In this document: piece after piece, positions 11,201-22,890 of the stretch | Layout: every line of letters starts with the position of its first letter | Position numbering within the stretch: position 1 is the stretch's first letter | Source of the DNA: Pelecanus crispus | Lineage: Eukaryota > Chordata > Aves > Pelecaniformes > Pelecanidae | DNA: 64,000 nucleotides | Reading direction: 5' to 3' | NCBI RefSeq assembly: GCF_030463565.1 | Contig: NC_134648.1 | Location: 47,554,346-47,618,345 of the forward strand | Notes under the pieces: generated by a model | Database searches by the model: none | Seen by the model: only the letters and a program-made list of their open reading frames with translations | What the model was told of the DNA's origin: nothing | Program-made: the position numbers and the translations under genes

Positions 11201-14145
11201 TACCCAATCCATTTCTGCCTCAGTCCATACCTCTTTCCCTTCTGTAAAGCATACCACAAAGCACACAGCCTCTCTCTTGAAAGCATAAAAAGAGAAAGAC
11301 CCGTCATTTCAACTACAAGGGTTTTTAAGTCAATTGAAGCCCGAGTCTCTTGATCTGGCTTGCAGAATTTCAGAGCTCGCTGGACAGAGGGCATTAGTTC
11401 TCTCCCTCAATCAGCACAGCAACTTCTCCTTTTATTACCTTTATGTGAGGTGGCAAACAAGACACCAAGTCAGGTGGCCACCAGAGATAAAGTGGCTGTC
11501 ATACAATCAACTTCCCTCTCCTCTAGCATACACACTGCCAGCAGCTTTAAGGATGCTCTTGCAGCTGCAATACATCGGGGTAAAGAACCTGGTTGTGAGT
11601 AGCTGGTATTCAAGATATGTTGCCACTCACTTATCAGAATGCAGATCTAAATCAAAATAGTATCTGTGCTAAGAACTGCCAGCTAAGAATCTGGGAAACG
11701 AATTCTGAAAATCAGCAATATAAGGTGCCACCGTAGCTAGGCTGGAAAAAAAATGCTGAATTGTCCGACAGGTCTTAGTGCTTTTGATCCAAGGACAGAG
11801 CACGCAATGGTCTCCTGCCATCTGCAGGGAAAATGGATATTTGGAAAGCTTCACCTTGGTTTGACTCAAGGAGAAGTACTGGCATAATTGGGATAGACAA
11901 CATGGAATCATAAAATAAACTATTTTAGTGCCATTGTTTCTCTCAAGTCAGCAAGGAAAGAAAGGCCAGTAATGGGAATACATTTTGTTTGTATTACTGC
12001 TGCTCTGAAGCCAGAGGAACACAAGGTAAAGCTCCAGAAGGAAGCACAAGTATAGCTGCACATACAAAAGAACTGTAACACAGTGATGGCATGTTCATGT
12101 GGCTACAGCTACAAAGCCAGCTGGGGACAGGCTATACAGAACTGATTTACTGAGGCCTTAGGAAATATGTTGTGCCTCTTGGTTTTTTGGTGCACTGATA
12201 AATTTAACTTCCTTCCTTCTCCCCCTTGACAAGTTCCAAAATTAAGAATAAAGTGTTTAAAATCTTTCTGCAGGTTGATGCTACCTCATGCAAGCAAGAC
12301 GAGAGAACCCTTCAACTCTGAGCAGAATGTCCTCTTGATCCATGCGCACAAACGTCCACCACCAACAGCCAGTGCATCTCATCCCACACACAAGATGACA
12401 ACTCTCTGAGTGAAAAGGCACAGTATTTTCTCACACTAAATAACGCGTGTGCAGACCAACAAACAGGAATGCCCATGGGAACCCAACTTTGAAATACACC
12501 CACAGAAGACTGAAGAGTCAGCTCAAAAGGCACTGAGCAGGCTCCAGTATCAGCTGTCAATGACAAAAGCCACATCAACGGCCAGCGTCCATATAAAACA
12601 TTCTCCCATTAGGGCTGGCATCTGTCATATGCATTTACACACAAGCCAAATAAAATAGTGACAACAGGAAAAAAAAACCCATGGGAGACCTTTGCCAACT
12701 GCCTAAGTCTAAGGACTTTTCATCGCAACTGAACCACCACCAGGGCTGAGAGCTCCTCCCGTCCCCCCGAAACACAGCGAGCCAGCCAGATGGCAACTTT
12801 CAGGCAGGTCTCATCTTGACACCAGATCTGCTTCCGTTCAACCACTTGCCACCCTATACACCCATGGGGAGAGCAGATTGCCCGCTTCCTCCTCGATTAT
12901 TTCCTTCACCCGAACCACTTGGGTCACCTAAGCAGCACCAGGGGAACTCCATCAACTGCGTTTCCTCAACCAACCAATAAGCCTGGTATGATCACTCAGG
13001 TGGAAAGCTCAGTCATGGTTTCCCTTATGAACCCATTTCTCCTTTCAATCTAATTTTCTTCCTCATTGTCAGAGGAGCCTCAGTCACAGTTCTACTGAGG
13101 CCAGCACTTCAGGAAGAAACTCGTGCACGGTACCTCACTGGCTGCGTAGCTGCTTTTTCTGACCAGCACACCAGATAAAACCAGTGCCATTTGGAAGATA
13201 CCAACAGCTATAAATTCTCACTAATCCCAGAAGCTTGCACAAGAAAGGTAACAACAAGGAGGCCTATCCCTCACCCTGCCCTGCACAGGGGACTAGAAAC
13301 TAAGTGCTCAGGACTAGTCCAATTACTCGGAGAATGTTTCCTTACATGCGCAGAAAAGATATTTTGGGACTACACCATTATGGCTGCAGAAAGCACAGCT
13401 GAAATTATGCTCATCTGCCAGGTCACAACGGTTCGTAAGAACTACGGATAACGACAACCCACTGCTTTTCATGAAGTTCATGAGCTAGAACGCGGCGAAG
13501 CCATCATGACAGCGATTCTTCAGAACACGCCAGCCCAGCAAGATTCAGAAAGGGGGCAGAAGACCTCCGTAACCTCCCAGCTCCGCAAAACAGAAAAGAA
13601 GGGGAGAAGGAGGGCGCTCGGGGTGCTGCGGTTCCCCCCCAGCCCGCTGGAGCTGTGGCTCGGCGGGGCCCCCAAACCCCGCGGCCCTCCCACAGGCGCC
13701 AGCCCCCGCAGCCTACCCGACGTGCCACCGATAGAGACACCGACAGCACCGCGCAAACGGCACGGCGAAACCAAAAGGGAAAGCTGGAGGCCGCCGCGCT
13801 TCCCGCCGCGGGGCAGGCGGAGCCAGCCCTTCCCGCTCACCGGGAGCCCCGGCCCCGCCGCGGCCTTCCCGGGGCGCCCACCCGCCGGCGGCAGAGCGGG
13901 GACCCCCGCCGCGGCAGCGCCGAGCCTGCCAGGGGCAGCGGCGGGGCGGCCGCCAGCACGGGCGCCCCGGGCCGGCAGCGAGTCCGCCCGCGTCCCTCCC
14001 GCTGCCACCCGCCGGCCGGCCCGGCCCACAACCCCGGGGGGACGCCCGAGGGCGGCGGGGCGGCCGGGCCGCAGCTCCGGAGCCCCGCCCGAGCCCGCCC
14101 TCCCCTCTCCGCCGAGGCGCGGGAGGGGGCGGGGAGCGCCGTTAC
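8265..14145 (-). other. AREL1 5' intron region (about 5.9 kb)
   Basis: Lies between the start-codon exon and the inferred first exon in the CpG island. It holds A-rich runs (about 10141-10153 and 10303-10323) and a poly-T run near 9248. A possible extra untranslated exon begins at 9705 on the minus strand, after a pyrimidine-rich tract and a TTTTCCAG acceptor; its 3' end is not clear. No coding sequence is supported. Confidence 0.5.
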
Positions 14146-14210
14146 CGAAGACTGCGGCGACGGCGGGCCCGCTCCTGCGCGCCACCAGCGCGGGCTCCCG
14201 CTGCTGGCGG
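14146..14210 (-). other. AREL1: Inferred AREL1 untranslated first exon
   Basis: On the minus strand a good donor (CTTCG followed by GTAACG at 14145-14140) lies inside the CpG island just left of FCF1. It is the natural 5' exon for the minus-strand AREL1 transcript. The upstream limit is a guess because no transcription start can be read from the sequence. Confidence 0.4.
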
Positions 14211-14218
14211 CCGGAAGT
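14211..14218 (+). promoter_or_regulatory. ETS-type site 1 (CCGGAAGT)
   Basis: Exact match to the ETS/GABP core within the divergent promoter, about 100 bp upstream of the FCF1 start codon. Binding is inferred. Confidence 0.6.
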
Positions 14219-14270
14219 GACGCCAGCCCCAGACCTTCCCGGCGGGGCGCAGTGACGCGTCGCGGCGGCA

Positions 14271-14278
14271 CCGGAAGT
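14271..14278 (+). promoter_or_regulatory. ETS-type site 2 (CCGGAAGT)
   Basis: Second exact copy of the ETS/GABP core, directly before the CAG tract and 37 bp before the FCF1 ATG. It may lie at or just upstream of the FCF1 transcription start. Confidence 0.6.
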
Positions 14279-14280
14279 AG

Positions 14281-14281
14281 C

Positions 14282-14313
<32 letters not shown>
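14281..14313 (+). repeat. CAG trinucleotide tract in FCF1 5' UTR
   Basis: Eleven triplets, CAG x4, one TAG interruption, then CAG x6, ending one base before the FCF1 start codon. Relative to that ATG the frame reads AGC (serine) codons. Confidence 0.9.
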
Positions 14314-14314
<1 letters not shown>

Positions 14315-14315
<1 letters not shown>

Positions 14316-14317
14316 TG
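14315..14317 (+). CDS. FCF1: FCF1 coding exon 1 (start codon only)
   Basis: The ATG is followed at once by a GTGAGC donor, so exon 1 contributes only the initiator methionine. Exon 2 supplies GGGAAGCAG (GKQ), the family N-terminus, which fixes this start. Confidence 0.9.
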
Positions 14318-17300
14318 GTGAGCTGGGAGCGGGCCGGGGGGGCCGGGCCGGGGTCTCTCCCCAGCTCATCGCGGCTGCGTGTCCGTCTCCTTGCAGGGGA
14401 AGCAGAAGAAGGCGCGGAAGTACGCGGTCATGAAGCGGATGATCAGCCTCCGGGACCAGCGCATGTGAGTGTGGCCGCGGCTGGGCCCGGTCCCAGCCGG
14501 GGCCCCGGAGCCGGCCGTGCGGCACTGGCCGCCCCCGTGTCCCGCTCGGGAGGGGAGGGAGGGGATTCTGGCCCAGGCTTCTCCGCCGCTGGCCGCCCTG
14601 CCCTGTCACCCCACCCAGGAGCGCCTGTGTTTCCTTGCAGTAACGAGAAGGACCGGGCGAAAGCCCCCGTGAAGAAGAAAGACGACCCGAGTGCCATCAA
14701 GGAGCGGGAGGTGTAAGTGCCGCTGACACTTTAGGGAAGGAGGGAGGAAGGGAGGGCCGGTAGGCCACGCTGCAGGCTGCAACCAAGGGCATTTCTGAGC
14801 AAAGCTGTCAAGTAGGAAGTGGTGCCCAAACCAAGGGAGTGGGCTTGGGAGGTGGCAGGAGGCCTGACGGGTCACTCTCCCGTGCTGCCTTGTGTTGTTT
14901 CTGTTCATTACCCCTTCTTTATTCTGTGCAGGTTGTAGGATTGAATATGTTGTTAATTGCAATTAACTGATTTGAATTCTTTGTCTTCCCGGCAGCCCCC
15001 AGCATCCCTCTTGTTTGTTCTTCCAGTATAACACACAGTTGGGCCCCCCTTATCACATCCTGGTTGACACTAACTTCATCAACTTCTCCATCAAGGCCAA
15101 GCTGGACCTAGTGCAGTCAATGATGGACTGTCTCTATGCCAAGTGTGAGTGTCTGCATCACTCATAGCTTTTCCTGGACCATGTAGTGCCACGGTGTGCT
15201 CGTGATGTGCTTTATCAGCCTCATATCAGTAGCTGAGGATAACAGAAATCTTGAAGAAAAGATATACGTGCTATAATCATCGAGCTCACTGTTCATGGCT
15301 ATGGTAACCCTGGAACTGTCTCTGTTTTCAGTCAAACAATAGTCTTAAATGCTAATGTCAACAAAGGTAAAGCATTAATAACTTAAAAATCTAAAATTAC
15401 CATGGGGTGGTCAAACTCAGTGGTCTACATTTGTCACTTTGCAACCTTATCAGTTCTCATAAGTTTAAAATTGTAGTAATATCTTATAGAGTTCCATGAT
15501 AGTTAACTGTTCCTGGGCATGTGGTCAATACTGTAGGGGTCTGTAAAGAAACACTGCTTGGTTTTAATGCAGGCTTTTTTTGCATGTAGGTATTCCATGT
15601 ATCACAGATTGTGTAATGGGTGAAATTGAGAAGTTAGGACAGAAGTACCGTGTGGCATTAAGGTAGGTGCAGGGTGTTCTCCATATCTAGAAATGAATGT
15701 TTTAATATCAACAAATGAAAAGCATTTTCCATGATGGTGCTCTTGCACTAGAGGGTGGTTAGGTTGTTGCAGGCTCCCAAACTTGGTTTTGTTTCTCTGG
15801 CTGTATGAGATCAGTATGATGGCTCGAGTTTTAGATTATTTTTAAAAAAACTAAATGCTAGGTATGAGTGCACAGTATTGATCTGTAAATCTTTGTTTCC
15901 CCCTAAGACGTTCAAAACACTTCCTCCTGTTTCTCAAAATAAATATATATTTTTTTTAATTATAGAAGTTTCTAAAAATAAAGAAAGAAATGACGCAAGT
16001 CTCATGGAACCTCATGTTATACGTGTAGGAGTAGATAGCACGTGCTGATAATCTAGAGCCAAGTTATTGTGTGATCTGTACAAAACTAGTCCAATGTAGT
16101 TCATGCTCTCCAGGCATACCAGTCAGATGTATTGTTCTTTACTTTTTATTTTGGCCTGTTGTGTTATAAAGTATCCAAGTGCATCCCCTAAACAGCTTTG
16201 ATGTTCCCCTTCAGAGAGGAGGTGAAGTGTTCCTATGTGCATTGTGCGAAAGATCAGATACTAGAAGAAGTTCTCATTCTTCCCACAGATAACTTGTTTC
16301 AAATTACTTTGTTAGGCAAGAGCCTAACATTGTGGGGATCTTGAACCCAACTAACAAGTACTGAGGAATACTTAGCCTATAATAATTAGCCACACAAATT
16401 GCATTCTTTTTTGTGCTCCCTGTTTCCATTGACTGTTGTGTACCATTCACGCCATGCCTTCAGCCCTTGTTTTGAGAATAACATGCTGCATATCATAGAA
16501 AGGGGCGTTCCTGTTCCTCTATACTGTGCTACTGTACACTCTGGTCTGACTGCTGTGATGCTGCCTTGCATGTCCCCACAGAATTGCCAAGGACCCTCGG
16601 TTTGAACGCTTGCCATGTATGCACAAGGGAACCTACGCAGATGACTGCCTGGTACAGAGGGTCACTCAGGTATTTCTGTTTCTGAAATTTTCTATACTAT
16701 GCTAATATACTAAAAATTCCTGAACCCACCTGGTTACGGATGACTTAAATTTCCCACAGAGTAATTGTAAAACCTCACTAAGGGGCAGTTTCAGTTCCTA
16801 GCACAACTTCATTCGAAGCAAGCTGTAGTCTTCCCCGAGCATTCTTGTTGTGTAGGACAGCATCAAGGGGCACTTAGGGTAGGAAAGCTGTCAGCTGGGA
16901 AGGCTGCACAGACTTGCGATGTTGCTACAAGTCTATTTTGATGAGTGGAAGGAAGTTACTAGTCTGCTGTGGAGTTCTGTACAAGTCCTAGTAATGCCTC
17001 GCTCAGGACTCCTAGGCCTCTTATGTTAAATGAGCTCACTGAATGGAAGCTTTTTCTCAGCTTTGTCTCCTTGCTGTGGGTTCACTGGTATTGAATCTGA
17101 CTCACCTCTGTTTTTTCAGCACAAATGTTACATTGTGGCCACAGTGGATAAAGAGCTCAAGCGGAGAATACGAAAAATCCCAGGAGTGCCTATAATGTAT
17201 ATTTCCAGGCACAGGTAAGGGACCTCTGACAGCGAGGAACACTGCCTGGCAGAATCCTTCTCTAACAGGGACTCTATCATCCTGTATTTCTCTCTGCTGC

Positions 17301-18556
17301 ATTGTCTATAGTGCAGGTTGCAGTAAAGGGCCCAGTGTTTGCACAAAAGTAGAAGTACAGCTGCTTCTGCAAGAGACTGGTCACAGACCAGTCTACATGT
17401 TCATTTGCTTTTACCTGGAAAACTAGTTTCCTTGAGGCCAGTGTTTCCATAGATCAGTTTTGCTTAGCAGCAGCAGGACTACCAGGTAAATGCATTCTAC
17501 AGGTGCTTGAGGAAAAGAACCATTCTTGTTCCATATTCTATTTGGTAGCTGTGTGCACCCTCAGCTAAGAGATTGAACAACTTGCTTCTTAAGATAAAAA
17601 CCAAACCAACTCAGAAGGATGCTAGTGCAGCAATTCCAATGCAACAGATTTTTCCAGTATCTGCAAGTACTGGCTCACCTTATTTATTTAATTTTTTATA
17701 TGCAGTAGGACCAGTGATCTACTGTAAAAACATTTGCTTAAATTAATTTCCTGTTCCTTCCAAAGCACTCATGAAGCGTAGACTAAGAAGACTTTACTCA
17801 CCTTTGTTTGTCATATCCAGTGTTTTAATATTTCTTCTACATAATGTACAGCCCAGAAGATTTATTTTGCATGGAACCTATGCCAAATTGTTTCACAGTG
17901 TGGTAGATATGTTTGGTAGCATGGTAAGGAGAGAAGTCAGGACGTGGAGAGAAAAGGGCCGAAGTCTTCAGATGGGATGGGAGAGATACTGGAAAGGAGG
18001 CAGTTGTGCTAGCAGTAGAGATAATGAGTCTAGTAATATGCAGACAGAGCGTTATGTTAGAAATGGGGAGGTTGATTGCTATAAATATGTAAAGTCTTAA
18101 CTGATATATAATTAGAACATGGCTCAGAAGATTTTTCTCTCAAAACATCTTTGCCCCTTATTCGCTGTGTCCATGAATCGTAAGTCAAATGGCCAAAGTT
18201 TTATTCTCTGTGGTGGTCTGCTCTTAAATCCTAAGTCAGATCTTACAAAACCACCATTTTTAACCTTCTCTGGAGATGGTGAGCCTTTGAGATGCCCAAT
18301 TTCTGAGTTTGAGGTGAAGGATAACAGCAACCTTATGAAGGCTTTTCACTTTTGGAAGTAATATTTTTCTTCCTGGGGATCTGAGCTGCAGATATAAATG
18401 CAACAAAGCTTCTTGCTGTTCAGTCTGTCTGTAAGCCTGTTGCTGCATGGGGAGGGGAGCAATGTGGAGTAGGTTGGCTTCATAGGTTTTCCCTCTTTCT
18501 TTCTCAGATACAATATTGAAAGGATGCCAGATGATTACGGAGCTCCTCGATTCTAA
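14315..18556 (+). CDS. FCF1: FCF1 (UTP24), PIN-domain rRNA-processing endonuclease of the SSU processome
   Basis: Eight coding exons (14315-14317, 14397-14464, 14641-14712, 14996-15144, 15590-15662, 16582-16669, 17120-17214, 18508-18556) join to 597 nt, giving 198 residues, the same length as human FCF1. Order: a lysine/arginine-rich N-terminus ([16 protein letters not shown]), the [16 protein letters not shown] segment, then the PIN domain from about residue 67. Asp72 (in ILVDTNF) and Asp142 (in TYADDCL) correspond to the catalytic aspartates of UTP24, and Asp161 (ATVD) is a further conserved acid. The C-terminus is the family's [18 protein letters not shown]24 works in the nucleolus within the small-subunit processome and cuts pre-rRNA at the 5' end of 18S (site A1/1) and in ITS1 (A2/2a). 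The start has A at -3 and, after splicing, G at +4. All introns are GT-AG. The gene shares a promoter with AREL1 and looks intact. Confidence 0.97.
14397..14464 (+). CDS. FCF1: FCF1 coding exon 2
   Basis: 68 nt, residues 2-24, acceptor CTTGCAG and donor GTGAGT. It encodes the basic N-terminal tail through SLRDQR. Confidence 0.94.
14641..14712 (+). CDS. FCF1: FCF1 coding exon 3
   Basis: 72 nt, residues 24-48, acceptor CTTGCAG and donor GTAAGT. It encodes NEKDRAK and [13 protein letters not shown]. Confidence 0.94.
14996..15144 (+). CDS. FCF1: FCF1 coding exon 4 (PIN domain start)
   Basis: 149 nt, residues 48-98, acceptor CGGCAG and donor GTGAGT. It contains [15 protein letters not shown] with catalytic Asp72. 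Confidence 0.96.
15590..15662 (+). CDS. FCF1: FCF1 coding exon 5
   Basis: 73 nt, residues 98-122, acceptor CATGTAG and donor GTAGGT. It encodes [18 protein letters not shown] and RVAL. Confidence 0.95.
16582..16669 (+). CDS. FCF1: FCF1 coding exon 6
   Basis: 88 nt, residues 122-151, acceptor CCACAG. It contains [12 protein letters not shown] with catalytic Asp142. The donor, CAG followed by GTATTT, is weaker than the others in this gene. Confidence 0.95.
17120..17214 (+). CDS. FCF1: FCF1 coding exon 7
   Basis: 95 nt, residues 152-183, acceptor TTTTCAG and donor GTAAGG. It encodes [19 protein letters not shown] and [11 protein letters not shown]. Confidence 0.95.
18508..18556 (+). CDS. FCF1: FCF1 coding exon 8 and stop
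   Basis: 49 nt ending in TAA at 18554-18556, acceptor TTCTCAG. It encodes the conserved C-terminus [15 protein letters not shown]. Confidence 0.96.
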
Positions 18557-18867
18557 TGTGTCCAGCCAAGCCATCGATGCCAGGACTCTGAGCCAGGATA
18601 AGGGTCTTTCTGGTTCCAACTCTCCTGCTTTCTTTTTTGCTGGGACTCTGGTCACAGGACTGTGGGTGACATTGGACTGACTTCATAGCCTTGATCTTCT
18701 ATGAAAAAGCTGCTTGGAAGAGTCTGGTTTTATTCATCCTTGTTCTGACTTGGCCTGATTACCTATAGCGGGGAGAAGCATATGAGAAAGAGAGGACGGC
18801 AGTGCCTAGAACATGCCTAACTCCCTCTTCATTGGGATCATTGGAAAAAGTGATTTCAGCATTCTGA

Positions 18868-18873
18868 ATTAAA
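18868..18873 (+). terminator. Possible FCF1 poly(A) signal (ATTAAA)
   Basis: The common variant hexamer ATTAAA lies 312 bases after the FCF1 stop. No strong GU-rich downstream element is obvious, so a later site (AATAAA near 20525) remains possible. Confidence 0.35.
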
Positions 18874-21800
18874 TATTGGTGATGCAACTCTGAGAACAAA
18901 ACCACAGAAGTTTTAGAAGTTTCTTATTGCTGCACTGCAGCAGGACAAGTATTCCTTTGGGACACTCCCTCACACCTGTCCCACGAGCAAATAGGAATCT
19001 GCATTCTGGACAAAAGCTGTCATATCTGCACCAGTTGGCGTGCCTTCTCTGGACCAGTGGTCTGGAAGATTTTAATTCAGAATCAATGGGCTTTTTGTCA
19101 GCTGTACAATGAATGAAGTTGGGTTAAGTGTCCTTCTTGGATTCCCACATCTGTACTGGGTTAGCTGGCAGCTCGGTCCTTTTACTTGTATGCAGAGTGA
19201 TAGCGGGAGAGCAGAGTTGGGTTAGGACAGACCTCTCCCTCTTGTTTGCTTGGCAGCTATGCGCCTCAAATCCTTATCCCTTCTGTTAGGTGTCAGGGAA
19301 GAGGAGGAAGGTATCAGACTTTGACAGAAAGGTATGAAATTGTGAAAGGTATTAATGTGGGCTGGGAGCAGAGTAGCTGGCGGGAATCAGCAGTGGCTGC
19401 AGATCAAGAGTATCACAGAGACCTGTGGCATTTGCTGCAGGGAAGGAAGTGGTCGGAGGAGGGAGGGAAAAGAGATGGTTAAGCCACATGGAGAAGAGCA
19501 GTGGAAAAATATTTCAAAACTGTAACTCTGCATTCTCATATCTTCTCCATTACTTTTTGACTTTTAGCAATATAATTTGCTCTTCTGATCTCTGCTCTGC
19601 AGTGAGGAGAATTGTCTTAAGACTGAGAGGTGAGAGACAATATGAGGGTCGCCAGGGGCCAACATGCCGCAGCATGCTTCCTGGCCAAAATGCTGGAGTT
19701 GGGGGGAGTAAAGGGGGAGACTGAAAATTTATATTCTTCTAAACTTTACTAGAGCTTTTATCCTGTGGTGCCTTACATGGTCCAGGCTGCAGAGAATAGC
19801 TGAACTCTGATGTATGCTGGGCAGCATACAGTGAAGATAACACTGCTCCTCTGCTAATCATTTCCTGCCCTTGGGAAATGCCCTGACGTGCTAACAACTT
19901 TTTTGCTAGCACCCTGCCTCTACAGATATTGCGGGAAACTTTGGGAACACATCAGTCTTACCCCTCGTACTACCTCTTTGCTTGCTGCAGGCTCACTTAC
20001 TAAACTCATCCCTGAAATAACAGCATACTGACACTTTCAAAACATAGCCCCTTCCAAGCTATCACAACTGAAGTTTATCTTCTTCACCTCCAGCCAGGAA
20101 GAGGGTATCCAACAGCCCTGAGATATTACACTCGGTGTATAATTGTACATTTCAAAAATAATATCCTTAGTTTTCTTCTCTCAATTCAAGTCACATTTCT
20201 TTAAGCTGTGCAAGTACTCCTGAACACTTGAAGACCATGTTTAGTCAAGAAACAGTTGTAGGATTAGATCTGTGTAACTTGGTTTTCAGAATAATTCTAG
20301 TTTTGAAAGACTTCTTCAAGTACAGAGTTAACTAAAACTGTTCCCCTGCAAATAACTTCACTTGAATTAACCTAAATTGAAGGAGACTGGAGAAGAAAGA
20401 AATGGACATTCATGGTAGCATTTGATAGAAGTCCTTCTGGCACTGGAGAAGAGGTCAAAGGCACAGCAACATGATGAATTTGGGGAATGTCCGCCTGCCA
20501 GCAGAATGCCTATTGGAGGGACTTAATAAAAATACATGTATCATGAACTGTGGGTAGGAATCAAAGCAAATATGCCCATTTACCAAAGTCTTTTACTCCT
20601 TAAATTAACATTCCTTGTAATCTGCCTTGCTTGGTTAAGTTACAGGAGGAGGAACCTGTAATAGGCAATTCCTAAAGAAGTGTTAAGAGGGTTGGAGGAT
20701 GAGCAGCAGGGAGAAAGTATTGGCAGTGAGCGAACCCATCAGAAAATTTTCATAAACTGACTATAATTGGCAAGACAGAAAAACTTGGGTATTAACCCAA
20801 AGAGCCTGGTCAGAAGAGAAACACAGGACAGGAAAGGACCACCTGAGTTATCAAGTGCTTCCCCTGCAGTCCCAGGGAACCTGTGTACCAGACACTTTGT
20901 TCACAGGGAAGTATTTACTCCATGCACACCATGGCATCCCAACCTCAGATCCAATTTACAGCATGTCAAAGGAATAAAGATCATTATCTGTATAACAGGA
21001 AAGAGGTTGGTAAGTGAGAATGCTTTGATGTTCCTACAAATGCAGAATTCTGCCAGTCCAAACCAGAAAAGAAATTCCTTCCTGACCCAACTCTGGCAGT
21101 TGGTTTAAACCTGTACACGAGTTAGATACCAAACAGATGCCTGCAATGTTTCTCAGTAACTCAAGGGAATTCAGCCTCCCCCCTAACATCCTGTCTCTTG
21201 CTGTAGCCAGTTTCCATAGCTTCAGAAGATAAGAGAAAACAATCAGAAAAGCCACAAAAAGAAGGTCTGAAGTTATGTGAAGAATGGGAGAAAATAATTT
21301 CTACTCCTTTCTGGGGGCCACCAGAAGGCCCAAGATTGCTGCAGCGTTACCACCGGATGAAGTGAAGAAACTTAAGCTGCTGATCCAAGATGTGATGCTG
21401 GTTAATTGAGGGATAACTGACATGTGGTAGAATAGCATTTAGAAGCAGGAAGAACATGAGCTATTTAAAAAATTAATTAAAACCAGCATGATGACATACA
21501 TTAATGTTACAGAGTGTAAAAGAGGGCATAGATGTGGACTTTGCAGGGTTGCTTTAGGACAAGGTAACATTGGGTAAAGCCAATATATCTTGGCTGGTGG
21601 GAATCAACACTACTGCTGCCCGGAACAGATTCGGGTATTGACAAAAGCATCTGTCAAATTATTTGGAAGTTAACGCTTTGGGCTCCTCAATTTACGCTGG
21701 AAAACAGTTGCTACTGAAAATGGTTGAGTACTTGTATTTCTTCATAAGGGAAGTAACAGGTTTAATGGTTGAGTACATGTATTTCTTCATACGGGAAATA

Positions 21801-22890
21801 ACAGGTTTCTTTACAATATTGAGTACCCACAACAAACAGCAAGAATATTGGGAGAGACCTGCCTGCAGGAAATAACCTTGAGTAAAATGATTACAAGAGA
21901 ACTCACTTTATCCTCCTGATCAATTCACTCAAATCAAAGGATGTTTGCAACAGGAATTCCCTATTTTGAAAGGACAGACTTTTGAAAGCTTAGTCAGTGA
22001 GTAAACTGCCCCAAAGAGCTCAGGGGTATAAATGTTAAGTACGAGTACAATGTGGAGGAGATGAGGGCTAAAAGTACAAATGCTATCTGGAAGTCATATT
22101 CACTGTAAGAGAAATCTTAGAGGGCCACCTCTAGACAGAAAAGGATCAATAATCACCTCTAGATGAAAAGAAAGGATACTAAAGAATAGAAAAGACAGTT
22201 CTATGTGTATTAAATTAAGATAGTTTTCTTGAAGATTTGCATCTCATAACTTGAGTTCACACTCTACTTGGAGCTGAGCTTGTAGATTCATGGTGTATCA
22301 CCTGTGTGGATGCCCTGGAATTTAACAACAAATGAACACAAATCCAGCTTTTCCAGCAGAGAGGATAAAGCTTTTTCTCTACCTAACAATCTGGTTTTCT
22401 TGATTTTTCTCCTGAATGAAAAGTCTTTGGACTTTTCCTCCAACACCTGCCTTTCTCCACTGGCCAGGGATCCTTGATTCACCAGCCATGAATTAGAGAT
22501 TGAACATGAGAAAAATTGCTCACCTTTTCTGTACTTGGAAGGAGGGCAAGCAGTGAGACACAACGCTGGTGCACCGCTGACCTAAACAGTAGCCACTAGG
22601 CTTCGCTGGCCAGCTACTAGAATTCACATGCACAAGCCCTCCTGTCTTTTCTCTACAATGGGAGTTCAGCACTTTGCATAAATCTTTGCCAGCTGGCTAC
22701 AGAACATATCTGTATGTTTAACTCATACTTCAGTGTGGGAAGGGAGAAACGCAAGAAAAAATTCTTTCCTGCTCCTCAGTGCAGTTGCTTCTGGAACAGA
22801 TGAGGCAATTTCAGACACGTGCCGCTCCATTCTCGGTTTTGCCTCTGGGGTTTATTACCAGCGTGTTCACTGAAAAAGAAACGAAGTCGT
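18874..22890. other. FCF1-YLPM1 intergenic region
   Basis: About 4 kb with only scattered short open frames on both strands and no family resemblance. It contains one 45-bp tandem duplication (21719-21808). No RNA gene or named repeat recognised. Confidence 0.55.
21719..21808 (+). repeat. 45-bp tandem duplication
   Basis: Two near-identical 45-bp units begin at about 21721 and 21766 (core TGGTTGAGTAC, TGTATTTCTTCATA). They differ at a few positions and lie in intergenic sequence. Confidence 0.85.

Larger units (their letters stand above)
13640..14560. promoter_or_regulatory. CpG island, divergent AREL1/FCF1 promoter
   Basis: A sharp rise in G+C and CpG density covers the head-to-head 5' ends of AREL1 and FCF1. 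Two identical CCGGAAGT ETS-type sites lie at 14211-14218 and 14271-14278, both on the plus strand and 60 bp apart, with a CRE-like TGACGC between them (14253). No TATA box is seen. This is the usual architecture of a housekeeping bidirectional promoter. The limits are approximate. Confidence 0.8.

Noticed and set aside
13506-14716. Long overlapping open frames on both strands (up to 353 codons) around the FCF1 promoter
   Set aside because: They lie in a CpG island where stops are rare by composition, run across FCF1 exon/intron borders, and have no family resemblance.
17771-18100. 109-codon plus-strand frame in the last FCF1 intron
   Set aside because: No family resemblance and no splice support; the length is within chance for this amount of intron.
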